Source: Bacilli bacterium (lineage in GTDB: Bacteria > Bacillota_I > Bacilli_A > ML615J-28 > CAG-698). From it: a stretch of DNA of 44,850 nt. Position 1 is the stretch's first letter, and each line of letters opens with the position of its first letter. Made by a program: the position numbers and the translations under genes. The notes below the pieces were generated by a model. That model was not told where the DNA came from. It saw nothing but the letters and a program-made list of their open reading frames with translations, and searched no databases. Positions 14,655-23,946 of this stretch are shown here, in pieces. The stretch covers positions 1-44,850 of the forward strand of contig CAKJYW010000045.1 in the NCBI GenBank assembly GCA_918272565.1. The letters are read 5' to 3'.

Positions 14655-15587
14655 CTAATATTTAATCTTATTTCTTCTAATAGCAGTATATAGTAATTTG
14701 GCAATATAATAAGGGTTACTTCCCCTCTTACCAATATTATTTCCCATAACTATAACCCCAATTTTTCTTTTAGGGTTAATAATAAGCGCCGAACGGAAAA
14801 ACCCCACTCCCCCAACATGCCAAAAAACCGTGCCTTTTTTTGTTGTGAAGAAGGTTAGGTTGTGGTTCTTTTGAAAAGCGAATTCTTGCTTTTCAGCTCT
14901 ATCAAATTCGCGTCTTATAAATTTAACCATATCTTTTATGTTAGAAGCGATTCCTCCTGCAGCAAGATAGGGGTTATCATTGTTCCAATTCCAATTCTTC
15001 TTTGATACCCTATTAACATGTTCATCTATGCAACAACTATTCCCTAAACCAATCCTATTTAAATATTCATTCATTACATTATTAAATGGCTTATTGCATA
15101 CGTTTTTAATAATCATAGCTAAAATAGCATAAGAAAAATCAGAATAACCATATCTAGTGCTTTTATGATGCCTTCTTTTTATTATCTCCTTTTTCACTTT
15201 TTTATCATCTGCATCTCCATATACATTCTTATTCTTATATTGATAAAAAAGTAGTGGCCAAAATGTTATTCTTATTGGTGTTAAGTGATGATACCCCGTC
15301 CTATGACTTAAAAGATCACTAACTCTTGGATAGTCACCTTTAGGTAAATCGATATATTTATCAATTGTTTCACTAATATCTATCATATTATTATCATTCA
15401 TATCGAGAATAAGAAGAGAAGTGAATACTTTAGATATCGAGCCAATATCATATATATCATTATCACCATTTATAATTGTTTTATCATCTTTAACTATTGC
15501 ATATGTTAGCCTTGAATTATTCTTCACATATCTAGCAATAGATTTTTCGATAGTATTTTTTATTTTTGATTCAATAATATAATCCAT
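14655..15587 (-). CDS. Beta-lactamase-fold serine hydrolase (class C/PBP4* type)
   Basis: A 310-residue member of the Beta-lactamase (PF00144) family. The three active-site elements are visible: S50-x-x-K53 in DIGSISKVFTSLL, the Tyr motif Y148-S-D in RYGYSDFSYAI, and H257-V-G in WHVGGVGFF, which stands in for KTG. There is no signal peptide or membrane segment, so it appears cytoplasmic; relatives include esterases and peptide-modifying hydrolases rather than true drug-inactivating beta-lactamases. The Tyr motif has Asp in place of the usual Asn. The C-terminal part is basic. RBS AGGAAAG before the ATG. It lies between the tkt terminator and the ileS promoter and no terminator follows it. Confidence 0.85.
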   Translation of the reverse strand: MDYIIESKIKNTIEKSIARYVKNNSRLTYAIVKDDKTIINGDNDIYDIGSISKVFTSLLILDMNDNNMIDISETIDKYIDLPKGDYPRVSDLLSHRTGYHHLTPIRITFWPLLFYQYKNKNVYGDADDKKVKKEIIKRRHHKSTRYGYSDFSYAILAMIIKNVCNKPFNNVMNEYLNRIGLGNSCCIDEHVNRVSKKNWNWNNDNPYLAAGGIASNIKDMVKFIRREFDRAEKQEFAFQKNHNLTFFTTKKGTVFWHVGGVGFFRSALIINPKRKIGVIVMGNNIGKRGSNPYYIAKLLYTAIRRNKIKY

Positions 15588-15640
15588 TTTTATACTTTCC
15601 TAAATACTTTGATTATATTATACACTTAATTTTGTTATAT

Positions 15641-15666
15641 AAAAAAGGAATCTATTCGATTCCTTT
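15641..15666 (-). terminator. Terminator of the coaX-tkt operon
   Basis: A 9-bp stem AAAGGAATC/GATTCCTTT with a 5-base loop; T-rich tail on the minus strand. It follows the tkt stop by a few bases. Confidence 0.88.
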
Positions 15667-15673
15667 TAATTTG

Positions 15674-17644
15674 TTATTTTTTCATAAACTTTTCGATTTT
15701 TTTAGTTACTTCATCAACGTTAAATCCAAAGTAATCCATAACTAGACTAGCTTTTCCACTAATACCAAATGTATCAATATTAATTAATAAATCATCTAGA
15801 CCTAAATATTTGTACATATGTGTTGCATCATCTGCTTCAATTGCCACTCTCTTTACACCACGTGGTAAAACTGATTCAATGTAAGCTTCACTTTGTTCAT
15901 CAAATAGATTAAGGGATGGCATACTTACTACACGCGCATTAATTCCAGCATCTAGCAACGCTTCACTTACCTTTAAGGCAAGGCTAACTTCGCTTCCAGT
16001 TGCCATAATGATTAAATCAAGGTCGCCACGTTCTTCTTTTATAACGTATGCTCCATGCATAACCATGTTATCACCATCGTCAATTCTCACTGTTTCCACA
16101 TCTTGTCTTGTTAAAACGATGACAGTTGGACGATTTTGGTATTTTAGGAATACTTCATAAGCTTCTTTAACTTCCACCGCATCAGCTGGTCTAATAACAT
16201 TCACATTAGGAATACTACGTAGCATTGTGATTTGTTCAATTGGTTGATGGGTTGGTCCATCTTCACCAACTGCGATTGAATCGTGACTAAATAGATATAA
16301 TACTTGTAAATTCATTAAAGCTGATAGTCTAACAGCCGGTTTTAAGTAATCACTAAATACGAAGAATCCACTACAGAATGGTAAGAATCCACCATGCAAA
16401 GCTATACCATTACAAATAGAAGCCATTGCGTGCTCTCTAACACCAAAACGAATGTTACGTCCTAGTCGATTGAATTTTGTGAAATCACCATCAACGCCTT
16501 TAGCTTTTGTTGAAGAGAATAGGTCAGCTGATCCTCCAATAAAGCGCATATCAGCTTCACTTAATTTAGTTAAAATCTCTCCACTACTAACACGTGTTGC
16601 TTTTTTATAATTAGAATCATAATGAGGAAGGTCATATCTAATATCAACTGTCTTTCCTCCCATTATTTGATCTTCATATTCTTCATATTGACCAGAGAAC
16701 TTCATTTGATAATTGAAACGATTATTCATTTCAATTTCATATGTTCTTGCGTTTTGTTCATTTCTTTCAATGAATCTATTGTAGACTTCATTACTTACAT
16801 CGAACTTATTTCCACCAATTAATTCTCTAAAATGAGCTACATCATCTGCACTTAATGGTGAACCATGAACTTTATTTGTGCCTTCAGCTGAAGAACCTTT
16901 ACCAATTGTAGTCTTTAATTCAATAAATGAAGGCTTTTCGCTTTCTTTAGCTCTATTGATAGCACTAACGATTTCGTCGATGTTTTCAGTGTAACGAACG
17001 ATTTGATAATCATATCCCATCGCTTCAATCTTTTGCTTCATGTTTTCAGTATTACATTCATCAACTCTACCATCAAGTTGGATATCATTAGAATCAAAAA
17101 GAATAATCAATTTATTTAATCCTAAATGTCCACCTAAAGACAAAGCTTCTTGAGTAACACCTTCTTGTAAATCACCATCACCTACAAGTACATATGTGTA
17201 GTGGTTAACTAAGTCAATTCCACCACGATTATACCTTTCAGCTAGTTGACTCTCTGCTATTGCCATACCAACAGCTGCAGGAATTCCTTGACCTAATGGC
17301 CCACTGCTACAATCCACTCCACTCGTAATGTGAATTTCAGGATGACCAGGTGTACGACTATCTAGTTTACGGAAGTTCTTTAAATCATCGATTGTTACAC
17401 CAAAACCAGCCAAGTGAAGTGTTGCATAAAGTAAACTTGAACCGTGTCCAGCTCCCATTATAAACCTATCTCTATTGAACCATTCAGGGTCTTTAGGATT
17501 AACCTTTAAAACTTTAGCATATAAAGTATAAAGAATTGGAGCAGCACCAAGGGCAATACCAGGATGACCACTATTAGCGGCCTCGATTTCTTCAACTGAT
17601 AGAGTTCTTAAAGTATCGATTGCAAGTCTATCTATTCTATCCAT
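15674..17644 (-). CDS. tkt: Transketolase
   Basis: A 656-residue thiamine-diphosphate enzyme of the non-oxidative pentose phosphate pathway, transferring two-carbon units between sugar phosphates. It shows the N-terminal ANSGHPGIALGAAPILYTLY, the TPP/Mg motif VGDGDLQEGVTQEALSLGGH (about residues 153-172), the conserved TIGKGSSAEGTNKVHGSPL, the pyrimidine-domain REHAMASICNGIALHGGF with its catalytic Glu, and SHDSIAVGEDGPTHQPIEQ. Length is normal. It is the last gene of an operon with coaX and a degenerate EIIB-like protein, and the start overlaps the stop of that small gene by 8 bases. Confidence 0.97.
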   Translation of the reverse strand: MDRIDRLAIDTLRTLSVEEIEAANSGHPGIALGAAPILYTLYAKVLKVNPKDPEWFNRDRFIMGAGHGSSLLYATLHLAGFGVTIDDLKNFRKLDSRTPGHPEIHITSGVDCSSGPLGQGIPAAVGMAIAESQLAERYNRGGIDLVNHYTYVLVGDGDLQEGVTQEALSLGGHLGLNKLIILFDSNDIQLDGRVDECNTENMKQKIEAMGYDYQIVRYTENIDEIVSAINRAKESEKPSFIELKTTIGKGSSAEGTNKVHGSPLSADDVAHFRELIGGNKFDVSNEVYNRFIERNEQNARTYEIEMNNRFNYQMKFSGQYEEYEDQIMGGKTVDIRYDLPHYDSNYKKATRVSSGEILTKLSEADMRFIGGSADLFSSTKAKGVDGDFTKFNRLGRNIRFGVREHAMASICNGIALHGGFLPFCSGFFVFSDYLKPAVRLSALMNLQVLYLFSHDSIAVGEDGPTHQPIEQITMLRSIPNVNVIRPADAVEVKEAYEVFLKYQNRPTVIVLTRQDVETVRIDDGDNMVMHGAYVIKEERGDLDLIIMATGSEVSLALKVSEALLDAGINARVVSMPSLNLFDEQSEAYIESVLPRGVKRVAIEADDATHMYKYLGLDDLLINIDTFGISGKASLVMDYFGFNVDEVTKKIEKFMKK

Positions 17645-18032
17645 TATTCTTCTCCATTAGTTTATAAACATATTTAGCTCTATCACTATATGATGCTTTA
17701 ACCATATCAGATACAATTAAAACACCACTTGCACCTAATTCTTTTAGTCTTTCGGCATCAACTTTTTCTAAATCAGCAACCTTAACAGTAATCCTACTCA
17801 TCTCTAAGCTTACTTCTAAGACATTCTCTTCTCCGCCATATGCATCATAAAAGATTTTTCTTTGATCAATATCAATTACTTCTTCGCTAGCTAATTCTTC
17901 TCTTGCCTTTGCTTCTTTTTTCTTAATTCTGATTGTTTTAACGATTGCAAAAACGCAAAGAATTGCGATTGGAATAATACAAATTGCTAGTAGCAATAAA
18001 GCCCACTCTTGAAAACCAAATTCTAAATACAT
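17637..18032 (-). CDS. Membrane-anchored, degenerate PTS EIIB-like protein
   Basis: 131 residues. One N-terminal membrane segment (about 10-31), a basic stretch IRIKKKEAKAR, then residues 58-126 resembling the PTS EIIB (glucose-type) domain: FYDAYGGEENVLEV corresponds to the usual ILEALGGKENI, and SRITVKVADLEKVDAERLKELGASGVLIVSD to TRLRVTVKDPSKVDEAALKALGAKGVV. The position of the phosphorylated Cys in CATR is Glu here (E77 of EMSR), so it cannot be a normal phosphocarrier. The start at ATG 18032 sits 8 bases after AGGGG; the GTG at 18041 overlaps that site. Sandwiched between coaX and tkt. Family match is from memory. Confidence 0.7.
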   Translation of the reverse strand: MYLEFGFQEWALLLLAICIIPIAILCVFAIVKTIRIKKKEAKAREELASEEVIDIDQRKIFYDAYGGEENVLEVSLEMSRITVKVADLEKVDAERLKELGASGVLIVSDMVKASYSDRAKYVYKLMEKNNG

Positions 18033-18043
18033 TCTTTTCACCC

Positions 18044-18805
18044 CTATTTATTCTTATTATATAAAATTCTTAATCCATCTAATAATAAATTCTCATCATA
18101 AATAGCTTCTTCTTCCATACTAGTTATGATAAATCTCGCTTCTCCACCAGTAAGTACAACACTAGCTTCCCCTTGCTCTTCTTTCATTTTTTTAATAATT
18201 CCATCAAGCATTGAAGCAAGGCCATAAGTCATACCACTTTGAATACTTGAAACCGTATCACGGCCGATAACTTTATTAGGTTTAGCAATACCAACCTCTT
18301 CAAGTTTTGAAGCTTTTTGGAATAAAGCATTAAAACTAGTCTTAAGTCCTGGTAAAATTGCTCCACCTAAAAGTTCTTTATCTTTATTAACGTAAACGAG
18401 TGTGATTGCGGTACCCATGTCGATAACAATAATTGGAGCACCATATTTATTAACTGCACCAACTGCACCAACCAACAAATCAGCACCAAGTTCTTTCGGA
18501 TTATCGATACGAATGTTTATTCCGCTTCTAATTCCAGGAACAACAAACTTAGCATCAATATCAAAATATTTCTTACATAGAGTGCTAAATACAGAATCAA
18601 GTTGAGGAACAACACTAGAAATCATTATCCCATCGATATCATTTCTATTAATTTTATTATTATCTAGTATTGATAAGATTTTAATAGCATATTCATCAGA
18701 TGTTTGATAAATATTGGTTTGAAGTCTAAACGATTGAACTAACTTCTTTTCATCATATAATCCTAAAACAATACTAGTATTTCCAATATCAACACAAAGT
18801 AACAT
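18044..18805 (-). CDS. coaX: Type III pantothenate kinase
   Basis: A 253-residue CoaX, catalysing the first step of CoA synthesis (phosphorylation of pantothenate), of the type without feedback inhibition by CoA. Motifs: the phosphate loop LLCVDIGNTSIVLGLYD, the pantothenate-site GADLLVGAVGAV, the conserved VIDMGTAITLVYV and VVLTGGEA. I place the start at ATG 18805, with AAGAAGG 8 bases upstream; the GTG at 18814 overlaps that Shine-Dalgarno. Head of an operon with the EIIB-like gene and tkt. Confidence 0.95.
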   Translation of the reverse strand: MLLCVDIGNTSIVLGLYDEKKLVQSFRLQTNIYQTSDEYAIKILSILDNNKINRNDIDGIMISSVVPQLDSVFSTLCKKYFDIDAKFVVPGIRSGINIRIDNPKELGADLLVGAVGAVNKYGAPIIVIDMGTAITLVYVNKDKELLGGAILPGLKTSFNALFQKASKLEEVGIAKPNKVIGRDTVSSIQSGMTYGLASMLDGIIKKMKEEQGEASVVLTGGEARFIITSMEEEAIYDENLLLDGLRILYNKNK

Positions 18806-18826
18806 TAATTTCACCTTCTTAGTAAT

Positions 18827-18855
18827 ATTTTACCATAAATAGATATCTATTTCAA
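18827..18855 (-). promoter_or_regulatory. Promoter of coaX operon
   Basis: On the minus strand TTGAAA (18855-18850), 17-bp spacer with a TGG extension, TAAAAT (18832-18827). Confidence 0.75.
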
Positions 18856-18878
18856 TTGAAATAGGCGCTAAGAAACAT

Positions 18879-18906
18879 AAAAAAAGCTGTAGATAAATCT
18901 ACAGCT
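18879..18906 (-). terminator. Terminator of the purple acid phosphatase-like gene
   Basis: A perfect 9-bp stem AGCTGTAGA/TCTACAGCT with a 4-base loop and a seven-T tail on the minus strand. Confidence 0.92.
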
Positions 18907-18918
18907 ATAATTTAATTA

Positions 18919-21423
18919 TTAAAACATTTTTCTTCTTCTAAAGATTGCAACTAATCCTAGAATAGTAATGAATGACCATACCATTTGAATAGCACCACTT
19001 CCACAACCCTTCTTAGGCTCTTCTGGAGTATCAGGTGTATCTGGTGTATCAGGTTGATCTGGTGTGTCAGGTGTATCTGGAGTATCAGGAGTTTCTGTTT
19101 CCTTCTTTTCTACCTTGATAGTTACTTCAGCTGATACATCAAATCCATCAACCTTAATAGTAATCTTAACAGTTCCTTCTTTTAATGCTGTTACTTTACC
19201 ACTAGCATCAACTGTAGCAATTGATGTATCATTTGATACAAATACTAATTTAGCGTTTTCTGTAACTGTTGCTTTGATTTCACCACTTTCACCTTCTTTT
19301 AGTGTTAGTGACTTAGTTTCTACTGTTAGTGTAGGAACAGTTGGAGCAACTTCCTTCTTTTCAACAGTTACCGCAACTTCACTAGATACATCAAATCCAT
19401 CAACTTTAACAGTAATCTTAGCATTACCTGATTTAATAGCAGTTACTTTACCACTATCATTAACTGTAGCAATTGATGTATCGCTTGATGAATATACTAA
19501 CTTAGCATTTTCAGTTACAGTTGCTTTAATTTCAGCACTTTCGCCTTCTTTTAGGATTATTGCTTTAGTTTCAACTGTTAATTCAGGAACTTTAACTTCA
19601 GGAGCATTCTTTGAGTAAGTACCAATTAATACTTCGCTACTATCGCTAGCTACAACACCCTTAAGTTCAATCTTACTATCTTCAGTAATTAAAGCTTTAT
19701 CAAGTGCCACAAACTTAGCATCTGGAGCATATTCAGCTTTCTTTTCTCCATCGATATAAACATTTACTTTTGATAGTAATTTATTCTTAATATCATCAGG
19801 ATTAAACATCAAACGATATGATGTTGAGAGTTCTTTAAGCTCAACATTAGAATATTTTCCATAATTGATCTTTGTTTCAAACTTAGCATTAACTGTACTA
19901 CTTGTTCCATCTTTATAATCAACTTTTACTTTATAATTATATTCAGTATTAGGAGTTAATCCTCCAAACATAACAGTAGATACTTTTGTTGAAGTTGGGA
20001 AGTATTCTTTAACTGTTGCGCCTGTTTCATTTAAAATTGTAAGGTTAGCAACATGACCAACGTAACCCTCGCCCCATGATAGAGCAGCTTTCTTGCTGTC
20101 TGTTTCAACAACTTCAATCTTTAAAGACTCTTCAAATTTAGCTTTATCAAATGATTCATCTTTTGTTAGAGGACGTTGAGCAGTAAATACAGCTTGGTCA
20201 CGGATATTATCATATTGATCATATGCATAATAATATAAGCAACTAGGTGTAACTTTAACGATACAGTATCCACCCATATTAGCTTCTGCATTAGATGCAT
20301 TTCTTGTATCATCAACAACTACATAGTGACCAGGATATTTAGCTTGTCCACGTTCAGGACCAACCTTAACTCCACCACGACCATAGTCATGGTTATCACC
20401 ACTAAATGATAAGTCAATGCAATATTCTTCAAAAGTATCATACCAAATATTTGGAGATGGAGAAGTTGTTCCCCATTGTCCTTGGTGATACATTACTACT
20501 AAATATTGATAATCAATAGTTGAAGCAACTTCTTTAAACCACTCAGTTTGAGGAGTTAATTTACTAGCTCCACCAGCTTCACTATCCATCATACAGAATA
20601 ATACGTTATTCCACTTGAACCAGTAACAGTCTTCTAAATAATTTCCTTCTGGTCCATTCTTTGGAGCATTCCACATTGAAGCAGTTACATACATTCCGCT
20701 TGTAACTTTTCCACCAGCACCATCTAAGCAGTCATGGTTACCAACAACACTTGCAAATGGCATAGTTTTATAGATTTCAGTTAATCCATACAAACCATTC
20801 CAGAAACCAACATTTCCACCAGTATCTACATCATCACCGGCACTAACGATTAGTTCAGGTTCTCCACCTAATTTTCTCGCATTCTCAACTGCTCTAGCTA
20901 AGTTTTCATTAATACCACCAACTAATCCATTAACAGCATAAGTTTGTGGGTCAGCTTGAACGATGAATGTCCAAGTTCCATCACTACCTGCAGTCTTGAA
21001 ATATCTAGTTTCACTGAAGTTTGTGGCACCTACTCTATACATGTATTCAGTAGATGGCTCTAGATTATAAATAGTTGCTTCACATACTTGCATGTTTTTA
21101 TAATCATATTCTTCAGGATAAACCATACCCCAGTTAGTTCCTTGGAAAGGATATGCTTCAGCTGTAGACACACATTCAGGTGTAAGTTTAACAGCATTAT
21201 CAAAATTTCCATCACTCTTCTTAGCTACTTGAACAGTAACACCAGCAACTTTAGTATGGAAACTAAAGCGCATCTCAGTTGATGCATCTTCACCTGGATT
21301 ACAAATCAAAAGGAATACATCACCAGTATTGATTGTAGCGGCTTTTAGTTTAACACTTAAAGTGCTAATCATAAAACCACATAAAACAAATAGTAATGCT
21401 ATAAGCAATACTTTTTTCTTCAT
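18919..21423 (-). CDS. Secreted purple acid phosphatase-like metallophosphoesterase with Ig-like domains
   Basis: 834 residues. A signal peptide (1-29, cut near VKLKA), a fibronectin-III-like N-terminal domain typical of purple acid phosphatases (about 35-145), then a calcineurin-like core: D158 in QADPQ, G196-D197 in SAGDDVD, N229-H230-D231 in VVGNHDC, H313 in VMYHQGQWG and H345 in SGDNHDYGRG. A second fibronectin-like domain covers about 425-520, two Big_2 Ig-like repeats 612-690 and 696-774, and a Pro/Asp/Thr linker 775-803. The C-terminus has KKGCGSG at 804-810, a membrane segment and RRRKMF. It likely hydrolyses phosphate esters outside the cell while held at the surface. RBS GGAGG. Confidence 0.9.
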   Translation of the reverse strand: MKKKVLLIALLFVLCGFMISTLSVKLKAATINTGDVFLLICNPGEDASTEMRFSFHTKVAGVTVQVAKKSDGNFDNAVKLTPECVSTAEAYPFQGTNWGMVYPEEYDYKNMQVCEATIYNLEPSTEYMYRVGATNFSETRYFKTAGSDGTWTFIVQADPQTYAVNGLVGGINENLARAVENARKLGGEPELIVSAGDDVDTGGNVGFWNGLYGLTEIYKTMPFASVVGNHDCLDGAGGKVTSGMYVTASMWNAPKNGPEGNYLEDCYWFKWNNVLFCMMDSEAGGASKLTPQTEWFKEVASTIDYQYLVVMYHQGQWGTTSPSPNIWYDTFEEYCIDLSFSGDNHDYGRGGVKVGPERGQAKYPGHYVVVDDTRNASNAEANMGGYCIVKVTPSCLYYYAYDQYDNIRDQAVFTAQRPLTKDESFDKAKFEESLKIEVVETDSKKAALSWGEGYVGHVANLTILNETGATVKEYFPTSTKVSTVMFGGLTPNTEYNYKVKVDYKDGTSSTVNAKFETKINYGKYSNVELKELSTSYRLMFNPDDIKNKLLSKVNVYIDGEKKAEYAPDAKFVALDKALITEDSKIELKGVVASDSSEVLIGTYSKNAPEVKVPELTVETKAIILKEGESAEIKATVTENAKLVYSSSDTSIATVNDSGKVTAIKSGNAKITVKVDGFDVSSEVAVTVEKKEVAPTVPTLTVETKSLTLKEGESGEIKATVTENAKLVFVSNDTSIATVDASGKVTALKEGTVKITIKVDGFDVSAEVTIKVEKKETETPDTPDTPDTPDQPDTPDTPDTPEEPKKGCGSGAIQMVWSFITILGLVAIFRRRKMF
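19015..19101. repeat. Pro-Asp-Thr linker codon repeat
   Basis: About nine near-identical 9-base units coding for TPD (GTATCAGG/GTATCTGG-like on the plus strand) encode the flexible spacer between the Ig domains and the C-terminal anchor of the phosphatase. Such runs change length by slippage. Confidence 0.75.
19102..19338. repeat. Ig-like domain repeat, copy 2 (with 19354-19590 as copy 1)
   Basis: These 79 codons share most residues with those at 19354-19590: both begin VP-x-LTVETK, contain LKEGES-x-EIKATVTENAKLV, DTSIATV, GKVTA and KVDGFDVS, and end VEKK. The DNA is also very alike, which indicates a recent in-frame domain duplication. Confidence 0.9.
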
Positions 21424-21497
21424 ATAAACATACCTCCATATGATTTTATTACAATTTTATTTTAACATTTAAAATAAATAAAATCAATAAAACTAAC

Positions 21498-21539
21498 AAA
21501 AAAGTCAGCAATAACTAACTAGTAGTTACTACTGACTTA
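21498..21539 (-). terminator. Terminator of the pheST operon
   Basis: A long imperfect stem (AAGTCAGTAGTAACTA with TTAGTTATTGCTGACTT, loop CTAG) and a T run on the minus strand just past the pheT stop. Confidence 0.85.
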
Positions 21540-21543
21540 CTTT

Positions 21544-23937
21544 TTATTGTCTTAATGTTGCTTGATACTTCTTTTCTAGTTCTTTTAAGATCTTATTAAC
21601 TTTATTATTGATTACATCATCAGTCAATGTTTCATATGAAGTAAATACTAACTTAATTGCTAAACTCTTTTCATCTTCTTTAACATTTTCACCAACATAT
21701 AAGTCAAAGATCTTAACATCGCTAAGTAGTTTATTATCTACACTCTTTATTGTATCAACAATATCACTTGCATTGATATCTTTATTCATTACTAATGCGA
21801 TATCTCTTTCAACAGAAGGAACTTTACTAATAGGTTTATAAATAACTGTTGGAAGTTCAATCGATAAGATATCAGCTAGTCTAATTTCCGCAACATACAA
21901 ATCTTTCAAATCATGCTTTAAAGCATATTTTGGATGAATAGCTCCCATATAACCAATTAACTTATCACCTAAATAGATTAAAGCAGTTCTTGTTGGATGG
22001 AGTTCATTTGATTCTTTATCTAAAGTCTTATAAGTTAATTCAACATTTAAGTCTTTAAATACTGTATCAACTATTCCCTTTAGTAAATAGAAATCAACCT
22101 TTTCAACGCTACCTTTCCATAAAGTAGAAGCAAAACTATTAGCTAGTGCAATTGATAATGTCTCATCTTCATAGTATTTACCGCCAATTTCACTATATAC
22201 TCTAGCAACTTCAAATGCTCTAACATCTTTAATCTTACGATTATTTAAATAATTAACATGATTAATCATACTAGGAAGTAGGCTCATTCTTGCTTCTTCC
22301 CTGTCACTACTAATTGGGTGCATTAATTTAATAGGTTTTGCACCTTCCTCTTTTAACAAATTAAAATCTTCATTTTCTTCGTGACTAACTAAAGAATAAG
22401 TGATTACTTCGTTTAGTCCAAGTGTAACTAGAGTATGCTTTAATAGCTTTCTTCTTTTTTGATAATTAGTAAGTCCACCTTCTTTTAAGCCTGTAGGAAG
22501 AGTTAGAGGTAGTTTTTCATAACCATAGATTCTACCAACCTCTTCAACTAAATCATCAGGGATATTGACATCTAACCTACGACTAGGAACATATACTTTC
22601 ATATCGTCTTTGTCTAGTTCTACTCTAAATTGTAATCTCTTAAATACATCTAGGATTTCACCAGCTTCTAGCTTTACACCTAAGGCTTTAGAAATAAAGC
22701 TTGTTGAAGCGTGGATTTCTTTTTCTTTAGCCACATTATTATAATGACTAGTAATATGACTACTAACTTTAGCATTACATAATTCTTTTAGTAGATATGT
22801 TGCATATTCTAAAGCAAGTGGGATTCTATTAGAATCTATTCCTTTTTCAAAACGATTGCTTGATTCACTTCTTAAGTTAAGTTTTTGACTAGTTAATCTA
22901 ATTAAAGTTGGATTAAACTCTGCAACTTCTAATGTCATATTCTTAGTATCATCTGTTATTTCTGTAGATAATCCACCCATAACACCAGCTATAGCTACAG
23001 CTTCTTTACCATTAGTTATTACGATATCATTTTCATCAAGTGTTCTTTCGATATTATCTAAAGTAACGATCTTTTCTCCATTTTCTGCCATTCTAACTTC
23101 AATAGTATTACCTAATTTATCAGAATCGAAAGCATGAAGCGGTTGACCAAACAAAGCTAAGATGTAATTAGTTATATCAACAACATTATTAATAGGTCTA
23201 ACACCGAAACTAATAAGTCTAGTTTTAAGCCATCTTGGAGATTCTTTAATCTCTAAACCTTCGAAACGTCTAGCATAATAAGTCATACAATTAGGTGTAT
23301 GAATCTTTAAATTAATTGCTTTATCGAAGTCTCCATCAACCTTTTTATAATCTAGAGCTTTCATCTTTCTATCAAAGCATGCACTAGCTTCGTAGGCTAC
23401 ACCTAACATACTAAGTAAGTCGCTTCTATTTGGAGTTAGTCCTAATTCTAAAACAGGACTAGCTAGGCCCAATGCTTCTAGTGCAGGTGATCCAACCTTG
23501 ACTTCATCTTTAAAATAGTAAATTCCGTCACTAAATTCGGCTGGAATGTATTTGTTTTCCATTCCAATCTCTTTTAATGAGCAAATCATACCGAATGATT
23601 CTACGCCACGTATTTTACTCTTCTTAATCTTAAAATCACCAGGTAACACGGCATCAATTAGGGCAACTATTACATATTGACCAGCTTTAACATTTGGTGC
23701 CCCACAAACAATTTGTAAGACTTCGCTTCCAACATCGACCTTACATACATGTAAATGATCGCTATCTGGATGATCTACGCACTCTAAAACATGACCAATA
23801 ACTAAATTAGTGCCACTAACAACCCTACTTACACCTTCTACTTCAGTAGAATATAAACTTAATTTATTGACGATTTCATCTAAACTTAATCCACTTAAGT
23901 CGACTAATTCATTTAACCAATCTAATTGAACGTTCAT
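21544..23937 (-). CDS. pheT: Phenylalanyl-tRNA synthetase beta subunit
   Basis: A 797-residue PheT. N-terminal MNVQLDWLNELVDLSGLSLDE, an EMAPII-like tRNA-binding domain around residues 38-150 (VIGHVLECVDHPDSDHLHVC, VCGAPNVKAGQ), B3/B4 editing region (GVAYEASACFD ... GVRPINNVVDITNYILALFGQPLHAFD), B5 domain (GLNEVITYSLVS) and a C-terminal FDX-ACB anticodon domain (KVPSVERDIALVMNKD). It forms an alpha2-beta2 enzyme with PheS. Starts 9 bases after pheS with AGGAGG. Under the Phe T-box at 24988-25252. Confidence 0.97.
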   Translation of the reverse strand: MNVQLDWLNELVDLSGLSLDEIVNKLSLYSTEVEGVSRVVSGTNLVIGHVLECVDHPDSDHLHVCKVDVGSEVLQIVCGAPNVKAGQYVIVALIDAVLPGDFKIKKSKIRGVESFGMICSLKEIGMENKYIPAEFSDGIYYFKDEVKVGSPALEALGLASPVLELGLTPNRSDLLSMLGVAYEASACFDRKMKALDYKKVDGDFDKAINLKIHTPNCMTYYARRFEGLEIKESPRWLKTRLISFGVRPINNVVDITNYILALFGQPLHAFDSDKLGNTIEVRMAENGEKIVTLDNIERTLDENDIVITNGKEAVAIAGVMGGLSTEITDDTKNMTLEVAEFNPTLIRLTSQKLNLRSESSNRFEKGIDSNRIPLALEYATYLLKELCNAKVSSHITSHYNNVAKEKEIHASTSFISKALGVKLEAGEILDVFKRLQFRVELDKDDMKVYVPSRRLDVNIPDDLVEEVGRIYGYEKLPLTLPTGLKEGGLTNYQKRRKLLKHTLVTLGLNEVITYSLVSHEENEDFNLLKEEGAKPIKLMHPISSDREEARMSLLPSMINHVNYLNNRKIKDVRAFEVARVYSEIGGKYYEDETLSIALANSFASTLWKGSVEKVDFYLLKGIVDTVFKDLNVELTYKTLDKESNELHPTRTALIYLGDKLIGYMGAIHPKYALKHDLKDLYVAEIRLADILSIELPTVIYKPISKVPSVERDIALVMNKDINASDIVDTIKSVDNKLLSDVKIFDLYVGENVKEDEKSLAIKLVFTSYETLTDDVINNKVNKILKELEKKYQATLRQ

Positions 23938-23946
23938 ATTGACCTC

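Noticed and set aside
19064-19618. Plus-strand frame opposite the Ig repeats and linker of the phosphatase
   Set aside because: Translation is a Ser/Thr/Val-rich mirror of the repeat codons; antisense to a certain gene and no ribosome site.
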